Origin: Glandiceps talaboti
Lineage: Eukaryota > Hemichordata > Enteropneusta > Spengelidae
Reading direction: 5' to 3'
Assembly: GCF_964340395.1 (NCBI RefSeq)
Contig: NC_135563.1
Span: forward strand, 19,637,651 to 19,701,650
Length of the DNA stretch: 64,000 nt
Shown here: piece by piece, positions 35,901-42,897 of the stretch
Layout: the number at the start of each line of letters is the position of its first letter
Numbering within the stretch: position 1 is the stretch's first letter
Position numbers and translations under genes: made by a program
Notes under the pieces: model-generated
Seen by the model: only the letters and a program-made list of their open reading frames with translations
Told to the model about the DNA's origin: nothing
Databases searched by the model: none

Positions 35901-38237
35901 TTGTACTTTCATCAGCTGAACGAAGAAAAATATTTGGGACTTATATCTAATTATACCATGCGCGAGCCATTGAGAACAAAAAATATGCAATATATACTGT
36001 GGTCCTTCTACATCACAACAATGTGTGTCTATGTCACAACAACATGTGTCTACACCACTTGTTGTGCTGTGTTCGAAATATGAGTTAAAACTTTCAAAAT
36101 TGTCGTTACTTTCCCTGATTTTTCTTTGATATTACTGGCCCTGGTATAATTTATGTTATTCTCCAACATTTTTCTTCATTCAGTCGGAAAATACTCGTCT
36201 AGTGACTCATAGTGACAAAGGCCCCTTAGGTCACTCATATTTTCCTTGGCTGAATGAAGACAAATGTTGGGGAATAACATCTAAGTACCATGCAAATAAT
36301 ATCTATATGTTGCAATTATATACATTGCTGAAAGAGAGAAACAACAACTCAATATAGCTAAAACATTAGGTTATGATGTTGATTGATGGCAGTGTGGTGC
36401 CCTTTGCCACATTACAGCTGAGAAGTAACTTATTAAAGACAGTTTGGATTTCCAGCAGTGCCATGGTAGTGTAGTTTCAGTTTGATGAGAAAAGTAACAG
36501 GCGATAGTGGCATATCACTTAATAGTAGGTGATATTGTGAAAGAAAACAAGTGTTCAGTATGCAGGAGTATACTATAATACTATAAGTGATGTAGTAAAT
36601 GTGATGGGGTATAGATGAATGTGTACATCACTGGTAAATATCTTTCCAGTCAGCGGAATTCTTTGCAGTCAGCAGGATTCTTTCCTTCTTAATAATCATT
36701 GTAATGTACAATTGCCAATAGAACATTTAGTAACATATCAATCTAAAAGATGTTATCAAAACAAGGTATAGTGTTGCATACTGATATAATCTGATGAAAG
36801 AAAAGTTTTTATAAGGTTTTAGACAGGACCATCACCTCAGATATGATCTTCACCTCTCCCTTCAGAAAGCCAAACCACATACTGATAGTGAGGAAAGCCA
36901 ACCAGTATGTCCTGTACTCAATAACTTTAAAATTAGATTATTTGTAAGCTCTATACAGTTGCTAATAAGTTATTGTTTTGTTGGGTCAATTCTAAGGATT
37001 TCAGCTGGCGCGGAGCTGACTGTCTTCAAGTTGTTGCATAAATGTAAAAAATTATCTGCCACATTGTCTTGCTGGCTAAAAGTGTATTGCATGCTAGTAT
37101 TGCATGTATGATATATCACACCATTGCCATGTCTAGAAGCTGAAACAACACTTGCTTTCATAGCAGATGCTTTGATGTATATATTATATGTTCAGTCATG
37201 TACTCCATTTTTTGTTTTAATGTTTTATATGTTTATGTATATATATCTATGTGATGTATCAATACTATAAAAATGAAGGTTACTTTCTGTTTATTGCAAA
37301 CACACGACTGAAAAGTGAAAAGGTGACTTTTCTATAATAGATTGGTTATATTGATACCCCAGGATTAGTACATATTGAAAATGTAGTTATTATAAGTATT
37401 AGATTATGCTTTATTCGCTAACACCGTACTTTGGAACATGTAACATTCCATGTAATAAACCTAGCACAAATGTGATACACATACACTGCTTACATAGAAC
37501 TTGCATGCAACAGCCAGCTATGTTTGCTGAGCTGAGTTTGTCATATTCCTAATACATTATACTGAAATCAAATGTTTTGTCTTTCAGTGTCACTAGCTAC
37601 AAGGAGGAAGTACCATTGGAAATGTAAGTGATGTACCTAAGACTTGCTAAGTATACTCCAAAACTTGATTGTTAGCTCCAAGAGGCACAGCCTGGCAGGG
37701 TGGTGGTACAGGAATGACCCTTATCTGTGTCTGCCTGTCTGTCTGTCTGTCTGTCTGTAATTGTGTGACATGTATGTATGTATGTATGTATGTATGTATG
37801 TATGTATATACATATGTACGTCTATAGACAGTCATATTTCTGACATCTGCGACTCAATTTCAACCAAACCTGGCATACATGTCAGGCACTATAATTGTTC
37901 TTGTAACGTACCTTCTTTTTTACAGCACCAATTGAAAGTGTAATATCTCAATTAGAGGTAGTCTAGTAGATTGTTATTCGACTACATACAATTCCATGAT
38001 TTTTGACTCTCATGCACTATTTTCATTATTTTTTAATAATTAAATGCATAAATGCTTTGAAATAAATCTATTTTTATCATACTTATTTCTTTCTATTTAT
38101 ACATTAAAATTATTTTCAGGCATTCCCATAGTAACAATACAGTCTATTTTTCCCTTGACAGGTTCCATCAAAGTGGATATCCAGACAATCGACCTGTAAG
38201 GGTCTTACCACCAACAGCTGTCGTAACTCCGAAGTAG
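2979..38237 (+). CDS. PROM1: Prominin (CD133-type pentaspan membrane glycoprotein), 3' part, 20 exons
   Basis: Exons I placed: 2979-3068, 4151-4365, 8666-8737, 9070-9133, 10675-10751, 11472-11545, 17484-17636, 18952-19078, 25060-25163, 26727-26811, 27727-27873, 28277-28357, 29184-29267, 29711-29764, 30128-30208, 30580-30648, 31181-31270, 32145-32263, 37588-37623, 38162-38237. Each has AG/GT borders and the phases agree throughout, giving about 631 residues. The diagnostic segment is TM3 with its Cys-rich cytoplasmic turn (GLLCGVCG, then RGCMSNCGG), followed by TM4 ending NIEKLVCEP, as in known prominins. TM5 is in exon 32145-32263. Prominins are cholesterol-binding proteins of microvilli and cilia; that role is inferred from the family. 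The signal peptide, TM1 and TM2 must lie upstream of the window, and I found no exon in 1-2978. The call 'PROM1' means prominin-1-like; vertebrate paralogy does not necessarily apply. Confidence 0.92.
4402..4866 (+). repeat. Tandem repeat, three copies of about 150-156 bp
   Basis: Copies start at about 4402, 4558 and 4707 with GAATGACTGGAATAC. They share the segments CATGTTTTGATTTTC, GTACGTAAAATGTACCTGAC and GGTTCCCAACCTAAAT. The third is the most diverged. The array begins 37 bases after prominin exon 4151-4365. Confidence 0.85.
4867..7321. other. Prominin intron sequence, nothing recognised
   Basis: AT-rich intronic DNA with a short (CA)n at about 5491-5508 and a poly-G run at about 6651-6669. 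No splice-bounded coding exon was seen; residues encoded at 4365 join directly and in frame to those at 8666 when compared with known prominins. Confidence 0.55.
7332..7575 (+). pseudogene. Decayed non-LTR retrotransposon fragment (region after the reverse transcriptase)
   Basis: Conceptual translation with frameshifts gives VLPILDYCAGVWG, then FDNLKAAILFKLG, then GDMRWDSSDLCRKINIIRF and WNRLLELPDFK. This order (LDYC-G-WG, then GDM-W, then a basic RFWNRL segment) is characteristic of the region just C-terminal to the RT palm in many animal LINE ORF2 proteins. At least two frame changes and in-frame stops show it is dead. It lies in a prominin intron and is followed by a GATAT-type microsatellite. 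Confidence 0.7.
7578..7665 (+). repeat. Pentanucleotide GATAT/GATAC/GACAC microsatellite
   Basis: Runs of ATGATATG-type units grade into GATACGATACGACACGACA-type units, an imperfect 5-bp repeat. It sits directly at the 3' side of the LINE remnant and could be that element's tail repeat. Confidence 0.75.
9411..9475 (+). repeat. (GT)n microsatellite with GTAT interruptions
   Basis: About 65 bases of alternating GT broken by a few A substitutions. It yields spurious cysteine/valine-rich ORFs in two frames, which I do not regard as genes. Confidence 0.9.
9559..9744 (+). mobile_element. Foldback (hairpin) element, about 186 bp
   Basis: Left arm begins GTAAAGCACTT and includes TCGTTTATAGCATTCATATC. 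The right arm is its inverse, ending GAATGCTTTAC, with GATATGGATGCTATAAACGA inside. Arms are about 55-60 bp with several mismatches around a loop of about 65 bp. No coding. Probably a non-autonomous DNA transposon remnant. Confidence 0.7.
11040..11095 (+). repeat. Short direct repeat flanking an A-rich tract
   Basis: GGTGTGCAACAAT occurs on both sides of an A-rich tract of about 40 bases. This could be a target-site-like duplication around a poly(A) remnant, or simple slippage. No source gene could be recognised. Confidence 0.5.
11585..11845 (-). mobile_element. Foldback family C, partial copy
   Basis: The right part (about 11760-11845) matches the right arm of the element at 26262-26615, including ATAAAATTGTTT, CCAAAATAAATACCC and ATCCTCATCCATATGG. 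The left arm is diverged and interrupted by (CA)n. It starts about 40 bases after a prominin exon. Confidence 0.65.
11985..12233 (-). mobile_element. MITE family A, copy 2
   Basis: Terminal AGGGAACTTGCAA at the left and TTGCAAGTTCCC at the right. The interior is the reverse complement of copy 1, including TGAGCATGCTCA. Full length at about 249 bp, in a prominin intron. Confidence 0.8.
13126..13534 (+). repeat. 12-bp minisatellite (CATATTCAGYCT)
   Basis: About 34 tandem copies of a 12-base unit alternating CATATTCAGCCT and CATATTCAGTCT, with occasional CATGTAGT variants at regular intervals. Because 12 is a multiple of three, the minus strand reads as a stop-free MRLN/EAEY repeat. No splice or coding context supports translation; it is in the 5.9-kb prominin intron. 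Confidence 0.95.
13535..17483. other. Prominin intron, no gene recognised
   Basis: AT-rich intronic sequence before the TM3 exon. I saw short A runs and small ORFs, none with homology or splice context that I recognise, and no clear transposon ends. Confidence 0.55.
17484..17636 (+). CDS. PROM1: Prominin exon: TM3 and Cys-rich cytoplasmic turn
   Basis: Enters in phase 2 (the preceding exon ends 'AT') and leaves after 'GG'. It begins with a Trp-Tyr pair and a hydrophobic run of about 22 residues, then GLLCGVCGHEKD and RGCMSNCGGAMLMG. The cysteine spacing is the most conserved prominin signature in the window. Donor GTAAGT at 17637. The last 25 bases of this exon are echoed several times in the following intron (see repeat at 17612-18170). 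Confidence 0.93.
17612..18170 (+). repeat. Degenerate tandem copies of a prominin exon end and its donor site
   Basis: The last bases of the TM3 exon (AACTGTGGGGGCGCTATG then TTGATGGGGTAAG) recur in the intron about every 65 bases: near 17685, 17745, 17792, 17850 and, beyond an inserted element, 18148. Copies drift progressively; some keep GATGGGGTAA, a possible weak decoy donor. The array is split by the foldback element at 17908-18132. Confidence 0.8.
17908..18132 (+). mobile_element. Foldback element with target-site duplication (hAT-like size)
   Basis: Left arm begins TAGACTGTCAACAGTCGCTC; the right arm inverts to TAGACTGTCGACAGTCGCTC. Arms of about 105 bp continue through GTTTTATCTAAACTT and GTCGTCACCG to GCATACTG, so nearly the whole 225 bp can pair. 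GACAGTGCT (8-9 bp) lies directly on both sides, at 17899-17907 and 18132-18140. An 8-bp duplication is typical of hAT elements, but no transposase is present and the assignment is inference. Confidence 0.85.
18952..19078 (+). CDS. PROM1: Prominin exon: TM4
   Basis: Starts after TTTTAG with one base completing a Gly codon. Encodes a hydrophobic span of about 25 residues (FCFIFAPLLMLLTTLSFLLG) and then GGNIEKLVCEP, which starts the second extracellular loop. Donor GTAAGT at 19079. The following intron, about 6 kb, contains the whole opposite-strand TRIM gene and the 51-bp minisatellite. Confidence 0.93.
19695..19700 (-). terminator. Poly(A) signal of the TRIM gene
   Basis: AATAAA on the minus strand (TTTATT on plus), about 40 bases downstream of the TRIM stop codon. 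This gives a very short 3' UTR. Confidence 0.65.
19741..22002 (-). CDS. Intronless TRIM-NHL protein (RING, two B-boxes, coiled coil, filamin, NHL)
   Basis: 753 residues in one exon. RING C3HC4 with C23, C26, C38, H40, C43, C46, C59, C62; B-box 1 about 103-140; B-box 2 about 166-196; coiled coil about 205-320; filamin/ABP280 fold about 375-468; NHL beta-propeller repeats about 472-753 (motifs such as GQFNKPISV, GEFKGP and YGPHGIVMD). This is the TRIM2/TRIM3/TRIM71 (LIN-41) architecture. Such proteins are E3 ubiquitin ligases, some of which also bind RNA through the NHL propeller; which applies here is unknown. The start has a near-ideal Kozak context (GCCACCATGG). The gene lies wholly within a prominin intron on the opposite strand. 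Lack of introns suggests retroposition or expansion of an intronless family. I cannot assign one-to-one orthology, so no symbol is given. Confidence 0.93.
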   Translation of the reverse strand: MAAASRGTAEEILDKIGEHCLSCSICLEQYKVPKILPCQHTFCLHCLETLVKKRGDLNCPICQQKVDLPSDGVVALKNNIFVTALLDMVEERPEEATKTQHKCEFCEENDATHICRDCEQYFCDDCLNSVHKKMKHTSSHRVLSVGEHEMAKFAMQSAILSSTVYCKGHPHNKVRFYCETCQIPICRECKIRDHDHSIPDNKELSRMVENLKVKAKETAESKSKVVDLCKKVKDQFEVEKHKVTEKGETCIKILNTRIKEIESQIRIIKGQQDTLIEELETDCDQQVKQLQSHLADLKLKYENIISISRDVELIINEGSAAQTVSSKATLVQRVEDLIAMETKPDINEEVATFKPSDDVTTDGMLGVIIYDVCPSRCTVDNIPKILLKGESVKLLITTKDSRGKTIKTNQEVKVKVRKPDGSQEDIPVTDNKDGTHTVTVLGEVDGKCQVTMVIGDQPIPGSPIMIPVIRGLVKTIGMKGNNKGQFNKPISVTLNRHGDFLVTDKENYRIQMIDIHGKCKKVFTFTQFEKNFLPSDVAISANDEYFMTDQDNKQVVVSDEDGHVIRCFGQNELKYPKRICISPLDGTVYVSDWDGWLGGETDKEGSHCIRKYRQNGDYINSFGKYGNRKGEFKGPFFMYIDHKGILYVTDGENCCVHVFNANDKFLYKFGEPGESDGELYGPHGIVMDKDRSLYISDMKHRVQKFDINGRFICRIDRDEDNLSSPGGLALIDDVPVKLVVPDIENHCLKIFVQ
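22003..22838. other. Upstream region of the TRIM gene, inside the prominin intron
   Basis: Presumed 5' UTR and promoter of the minus-strand TRIM gene, though no TATA box at a convincing position was identified. AT-rich, no coding signal on either strand. Confidence 0.4.
22839..23018 (+). repeat. 90-bp tandem duplication
   Basis: Two essentially identical 90-base units (each beginning GCATAATATTTG, ending GAGTTTGTAAGACT) lie head to tail immediately before the 51-bp minisatellite. Confidence 0.9.
23019..24458 (+). repeat. 51-bp minisatellite, about 28 copies
   Basis: Unit approximates GAATGTCAGAATATACCAG plus AATGTGTGTGTTGAAGTTG plus TCAAACTGGTCAT (51 bases, 17 codons). The first eight or so copies are nearly perfect; later ones carry small indels (TCACAAACTGG, loss of one GT, CATCAATAATG) and variants such as TTTGCTG. 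Long stop-free frames occur on both strands (YQNVCVEVV on plus, TFWYILTFM on minus). With no gene context, I treat these as an arithmetic consequence of a 3n unit. Confidence 0.97.
25203..26127 (+). mobile_element. 925-bp inverted-repeat element carrying a histone-type 3' end
   Basis: Left end ACCGGAGTTTTCCGAAAAC followed by AGCCC; right end GGGCTTGTTTTCGGAAAA then CTCCGGT: inverted ends of about 24 bp. An internal secondary inverted relation pairs 'AGCCCAGGGCGATTATTTGG' with 'CCAAATAATCGCCCATGGGC'. No transposase ORF. It is inserted in the prominin intron just after exon 25060-25163. The superfamily is unknown. It contains the histone stem-loop at 25508-25523. Confidence 0.75.
25508..25545 (+). 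promoter_or_regulatory. Histone mRNA 3' stem-loop and downstream element
   Basis: GGCCCTTATCAGGGCC forms a 6-bp stem with a 4-base loop, followed by ACCACA, then CCAAAAAGAGAAC 8-10 bases further on. This is the arrangement of metazoan replication-dependent histone 3' ends (stem-loop, ACCA cleavage region, purine-rich histone downstream element). Upstream, about 25341-25415 loosely resembles the 3' end of an H2A coding region (TTGCCCAGATTTGCAATC, then AAGAGTAAAGAAG), but it is frameshifted and I cannot confirm it. Confidence 0.7.
26262..26615 (+). mobile_element. Long foldback element, family C
   Basis: Left arm GATGAGGATTGGGTGTTTAT, TTTTAATTGTAAAACAATTTTATC and GAAAAATCAATGTGAAAC (shown in parts) is inverted in the right arm (GTTTCACATTGATTTTTC, ATAAAATTGTTTTAC, CCAAAATAAATACCCC, GTCCTCATC). 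The arms extend toward the middle, making almost the whole element self-complementary. The partial relative at 11585-11845 shares the right arm. Confidence 0.75.
26993..27492 (+). repeat. 69-bp tandem array of tRNA-like (A-box/B-box) units
   Basis: GAGTGGTTAAA (or GAGTAGTTAAA) recurs at 27002, 27071, 27140, 27209, 27278, 27347 and 27416, and GAGTGGT at 27485: an exact 69-base period with seven full units. Each unit has TGGCCGAGTGG (pol III A-box, tRNA-Ser/Leu style) and GGTTCGAACCC or variants (B-box) about 45 bases apart, then CATTCAGGGTTGTC. The units lack a tRNA 3' half and acceptor-stem pairing, so they are not functional tRNA genes. A solitary relative at 52694-52860 has a unique 3' tail, so this is a tandemly multiplied SINE head. 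Confidence 0.88.
28080..28130 (+). pseudogene. Dead duplicate of a prominin exon start
   Basis: TCTATTGAATAGATCAGG then AAAGATGTTACGAC mirrors the acceptor and first codons of the real exon at 28277 (TCTATTGAACAGATCAGGAAAGGTATTAC). The flanking intron (AATATTTTCAAAA against AATGTTTTCGAAA) also matches, about 170 bases apart. The duplicate reaches an in-frame TAA within ten codons and lacks a donor, so it is a relic of a local tandem duplication. Confidence 0.65.
28683..28727 (+). repeat. (GT)n followed by poly-G
   Basis: Short GT repeat with one GTAT interruption, running into about 13 G. Confidence 0.85.
31652..31985 (+). mobile_element. MITE family B, copy 1 (TIR TTTCAAGTTRCCGTTCA)
   Basis: Left end TTTCAAGTTGCCGTTCAGC, then GATACCACACAGAAACCAAT and GAAACTGCAT. 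The right end is inverted (ATGCAG-like, GGTTTCTGCATGG, TTGTATCAGACAGG, AACAGTAACTTGAA). TIR of about 60 bp, element about 334 bp, no ORF. Two more copies at 39960-40290 and 42557-42897. Confidence 0.8.
32145..32263 (+). CDS. PROM1: Prominin exon: TM5 and start of cytoplasmic tail
   Basis: Begins NCFWFSLGW and continues as a hydrophobic helix of about 22 residues into AVKLSKHYRRMEYEE, matching the last membrane span and juxtamembrane basic-then-acidic tail of prominins. Leaves after 'GA'; the next exon (37588-37623) supplies 'T' to continue DVTSYKEEVPLEM. Confidence 0.9.
33882..33979 (+). repeat. 98-bp hairpin
   Basis: AGATAGACAACTCATTCAG and GGGTTATGTGCC pair with GGCGCATAACCCTCC and AACTCATTGACTATCT around GGGGGCTACGCCCCC, which is itself a perfect small hairpin. 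Just upstream, ATACTACGGC (about 33709) and GCCGTAGTAT (33867) form a second inverted pair, so a larger composite element is possible. Confidence 0.7.
36155..36278 (+). mobile_element. Foldback element, family E, about 124 bp
   Basis: Left arm GTTATTCTCCAACATTTTTC, CTTCATTCAG, GAAAATA and GTGACTCATAGT; right arm is the inverse (GGTCACTCATATTTTCC, GGCTGAATGAAGAC, AATGTTGGGGAATAAC). One arm is repeated in diverged form at 35876-35965 (CCCCTTAGGTCAC, AGCTGAACGAAGA). Confidence 0.75.
37735..37808 (+). repeat. (GTCT)n and (GTAT)n microsatellites
   Basis: GTCT repeats (about 37735-37757) followed by GTAT repeats (about 37770-37808). They lie in a repeat-like segment starting near 37672 with GAGGCACAGCCTGGCAGGGT, weakly echoed at 56790-56830 (TGTGGCAGGGCTATAGGAATG). 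Confidence 0.85.
38162..38237 (+). CDS. PROM1: Prominin last coding exon, short cytoplasmic tail
   Basis: Acceptor TTGACAG ends at 38161. The exon encodes a tail of 25 residues (FHQSGYPDNRPVRVL then PPTAVVTPK) and stops at TAG 38235-38237. The stop overlaps a potential donor (GTAGGT starting at 38234), so an isoform with a longer tail spliced to a downstream exon is possible. I saw no convincing further coding exon, so termination here is my preferred model. No clear nearby poly(A) signal was found. Confidence 0.65.
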
Positions 38238-39360
38238 GTTTTCTTGTCTGGGTTTTAGTTCCTGTTAATTCTTTAGAACTCTACAATCTTAGGGTATTAT
38301 GGCATACCCTACAAAAATAGCTATTTGTTGGTAGATGGTCCCTTAAACTAGGAAATGTAGAGTTTTACAAATAGTATGATTTACTTACTTATGTATTTAT
38401 AGTTTTGTAATAAGTTATTCACTGTGTTACAGGTCACAGTGATTCTAGGATGTAAACAGGGATATTTGATTCTTACTCTTTCCACTTTCCTTTTACACGG
38501 TTATACAAATTATGGCCATTATATACACATCACTGTCAAACCAGGGTTTAATTTAAATACCCAGTCTAGTTCCCAATTGCACTTTTTAAATATTACATAT
38601 AGTGATTCAAAAAAAACAACAATGCAAAGAATCAATATTTTGTAGATTCTAGTTTTGCATTTCTAACCTCCATCATGTCACCATTACTTGGTAATAACAC
38701 CGTAGTATACTGACTTCCTGTATGTAATGATTGTTGAAGTCTTTCTTTTCTATTTCCTATCTGTGGAAGGAAAACTAAAAAAAAGTGCAATACACAATGT
38801 TTTATATATTTTTTGAAGAGTTTACACCATGCATACATGTATTTATTTACAAGTTTTTACAATTTATTCTTTATTTTCCAACTTTGGGTATGAATATACA
38901 GGATATGTTCTCCCATTTTTTGACATATTTTACTAACAGAAATGCCACTCTTAAGATTTCTTTTTTCATTTACTTTTATGGACTATATTTACATACATAT
39001 TAAGAGAACCCTATTTTATATTGCAAAGGCACGAGTTATTTGCTATTTCATATGTGCTATTTTAGTATTTTATCATTTCAGGATGGAAACATGTTGAGTT
39101 TGTTTTTTTATAGAGTTCATGTGATTGACATTTTAATGAAACACCTATATATTGTAATTTTACTGCCAACTTTTACTCCAGTTTGTCAAAAAACATTAAT
39201 ATGGCCAGTGGAACTTAAATTATATTCTAAGGAGTGACTTGGTTTTTATTCAACTTTCTGACACAAGTGCTTGAACTATAAACTTGTTTTTAAGCCTTTG
39301 AGAGTAACTGATCAACTAATGTTAACAACTTTTATTTTTAAGTTACCGATCAAATGAATT

Positions 39361-39570
39361 GTAGACTGACAGATCAGCCATAATGGGTGTGGTCTAATCT
39401 CCCTTTCCCCAAACTATTACGACAGGCTGATAAGCCCTGACTGATGATGTCATCACTGTCTAAATACCTGGTAGACTGACAGATCAGCTGTTGTGGGCGT
39501 GGTCTAATCTCCCTTTCCCCAGACTATTACGGCAGGCTGATAAGCCCAGACTGATGATGTCATTACTGTC
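39361..39570 (+). repeat. 110-bp tandem duplication
   Basis: Two copies each beginning GTAGACTGACAGATCAGC and containing GTGGTCTAATCTCCCTTTCC and GCAGGCTGATAAGCC or GACAGGCTGATAAGCC. Few differences, so fairly recent. Confidence 0.88.
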
Positions 39571-39959
39571 TAATGAAATTGCTAATCTTAAAATGAAATT
39601 GCACTTGTATGGTAGAGGCAGTGAGTCCTGAGTCTCATCTGTTATTGGCAATTGAATTCAAGATTGTCATAATCACGTTTACTGGAGAAGAATCTTCTTT
39701 CAAAATGGTCATGATAATTCCATGGTTTCCTGACTTTAGAGAAATGTGGGTGAGGTTACATGGTCTTTTGTATTAAAGGGGGCATTATGCCTTTTGGGGA
39801 GATAATTTATGCATCTTAATAAAGTTACTAATGTCCTACTTACCAAAGAAACATACTTAACCATCACTTGCTATTGGTAGAACTCAAACCTGGTATTCAA
39901 GTATAATACATACATGATTTAATACCCTAAAATATCAAGGAAACCCTTATTACAGCCCA

Positions 39960-40290
39960 TTTCAATTTACCATTCACCGGCTCTATAGTATACAACCACG
40001 CAGAAATCAATAACTGTACATGCTACACTTTCAGATAGCAAGTCACTGTGTCTTGCTACATTTGTCTATTATGAAATAAACCACTTAAACATACTGTGAC
40101 AAGATGCAGCCATGTGGGCACCAGTGTTTTGACGTCAGCATTTGATATCTGTATGATGGCACTTCAGTTTATTTCATTTAGACGAAATGACAAAACTGTA
40201 TGCATGTAATCTTAAAGTGTAGCATGTCGCAGTTTCTTACTGGTTTCTGCATGGTTGTATCAAACAGGGCCAGTGAACAGTAACTTGAAA
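39960..40290 (+). mobile_element. MITE family B, copy 2
   Basis: Left end TTTCAATTTACCATTCACCG; right end TTGTATCAAACAGGGC then GAACAGTAACTTGAAA. Shares internal TATGAAATAAACCACTT and CAGCATTTGATATCTG with the other copies. Confidence 0.78.
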
Positions 40291-42556
40291 CAGACTGTAT
40301 ATCATCAACTGAGTTAATGAGAGTAGTTGAAGGATTTATATATGAAATATTTTCAGCCAATGAAAAGGCTTATAAACTCAGTTTGTGCCACTTTGATGTC
40401 AGAAGATTAGATTTTATGAAACGTGGTCTATATTTCATACATAGATATTAGTGTATGATTTACTATCTTCATCATTACTCCTACTTCAGTGCGATTTACT
40501 ACTGACGTTACTGTATATTTAGGACATATTCATCTACTTAACTCTGTATGGAATCAAGTTTCTTACATCTCCAACAAAGGCAGTGTTCATTTACACATAT
40601 AGTGTGTGAGAAACACATGTCATGCTGAAATATACAATGCAAATAATATTCCATGAGTATTGGGTCAACACAACCATATATGATATGTATAATTATAGAT
40701 TTAAAGGACTTATTTAGTTTTGAAGTCAATTCTTAATGATACATTGTAGAAGCTATAGAAAAATGACACCATAATGTAAGTATCAAAGACATTCTGACAG
40801 TATATCACATAATTGTATTGTGTCCACAGTGCATTGCTGTCCTTCCAGTGATTGATCAATAGATGAAATTTTAAGTCTTCCTTGATGTGTCCACACTGCA
40901 ATATCAATATTTGCAAATACATGTAGCTGTTAGTCTCGACAGTTGCAATTAATTTGTGTGCAACTGTTTCTTCCTTGTATCCACACTGCAATATCAACAG
41001 TGGAAAATGCATGCAACCTGCCATCTCACCCACTTGCAGTTACTTCAATGTGTGCCAACTGCATTGCCATCGACATTTACACATAGATGCAACTTAGTCA
41101 GTCACATTGAATTCCCTATGACCTCAGTACATTTGCTAAATTGGCCAAAAACTTGTAGCCACACACTCATTCAATTCTCTGTGTCTAGTGATACCTAAAT
41201 TGGAGTAGTATAATAAATGTACTGTGAAGACACATACTTGCAGATACTTCCTCACAACAATATCTAAAATTAGTCTGACTCAGTACATGCAGCTTGAGCT
41301 GAGAGTCATGAAGTTCAAATTGATATATCATGTCCACCTGTAATATCATGTCCACCTGTAATGTCAAATTGATCAATGTATGTAGTCAACAAACTCCCAA
41401 TAATAATGTTACTCACATAGTTGTGGTGCTTAATCACCTCTATGATAACAAACTCACAGAACAATTGTTATCTCAACAATGAATAATTTTGCAAAAATTT
41501 CAAACTATGCAAATAATTCAATATAAATTTCATATTTGTATTTGGATTATTAGATTAGTTTTATGTGCTTTTCCTAAATTATTAATTAATCAGATGTCAC
41601 TCCAAGCAGTATCTTATTCATCGAATCCGTCAAATATCAATCAAATCATATGTCTTATACTGTCAGAATGCTTGGGATTAGCAATACAAGCTGTACTGTA
41701 CAAATGTAGTACTGAAAATTTTATTCACTGAATGAGTGAGTTATGTGAAGATCATTTAATAAGTTTGTAGACAGAGCTGTTCTGTTTTAATAGAAAGTAG
41801 AAAGAAAAAACAGTAAGTTTATCAAGCTTATCCAGTACCATTACAACTACACTATTAATTATCAACTCTTTGAGGCCATGTGATTAAAATGCTTTTCAAG
41901 AAAATTATTTTGAAACATTCCAAGAATACCATACCAATAATCTAATCATAATGATGATGTGGATATATATCTTGACATCTTCAAAGAAAGGAAAACAAAA
42001 TACATCCATAGATGGCCACAACCTGCTGTATGTACCTGACTGTATATTGAGAACTTAACTTTATGTAATACGGGACATGTGATCACAAACAAGAAGATAC
42101 ACAGGAATAGATACATTGCTGTGAAAACACTTTTTTGCATGTGTCACAGTAACATTTGTCTGTCCCAAATCAGACTGTCATCCATGTTGGTATCCTTATC
42201 ATTTCAAATTACTATACATGTACAATAATAATGACTTCCATATTGTAATTAGATGGTACAAACTACCCTTCTTCATTTTCTCTTTCCAACTCTAATCTTT
42301 TGACAGTCTTGACTTCAGAGTGGTTTACATCTCAGTCATATCGGTATATGCTAATATTTGTAGTACTTAAAGTTATCAAAGTATAAAAAAAAAGAAAACA
42401 TTTTTTTTTTTTTAAAAACAATCTTTGAAGTTAGTCAATTTGAGATCCTATCAACATTCTATGAGCTGATACATACATTTATTGTTATTTTGAAAAAAAA
42501 TTAACCTAAATTCGAAAAGTCATAAAGTATTTCAATCACTCAAATGATACAGCCCA

Positions 42557-42897
42557 TTTCAAGTTACCGTTCAACCGCTTTGTTTGATACAACCATCAGA
42601 AACCAATAAGAAACTGCATACTACTACACTAGGATACCAAAACTGCAATTTCTTGTTACCCTGTGTATTATGAAATAAACCATTTATATGTACTGCAACT
42701 AGATGCAGATATGTGGCGTTAATGTTTCCACATCTGCATTTGATGTATGCATGGTGCCACACGTTAGTTCATTTCAGTTAAACAAAATGCTGCATTCATT
42801 CAATCTTGCTATGTTACATGTAAAGTGAAGCATATGCAGTTTCTTTCATGGTTTTTACATGTTGTATCAAACAGACCCGGTGAATGGTAACTTGAAA
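42557..42897 (+). mobile_element. MITE family B, copy 3
   Basis: Best-preserved copy: left TTTCAAGTTACCGTTCAACC, right GGTGAATGGTAACTTGAAA, with TIRs of about 60 bp including GTTTGATACAAC/GTTGTATCAAAC and AGAAACTGCAT/ATGCAGTTTCT. Length 341 bp. Confidence 0.82.

Larger units (their letters stand above)
32264..37587. other. Large prominin intron with several foldbacks
   Basis: A 5.3-kb intron between the TM5 exon and the penultimate exon. Small ORFs here lack homology or splice support. It contains foldbacks at 33882-33979 and 36155-36278, and a partial relative of the latter at 35876-35965. Confidence 0.55.
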
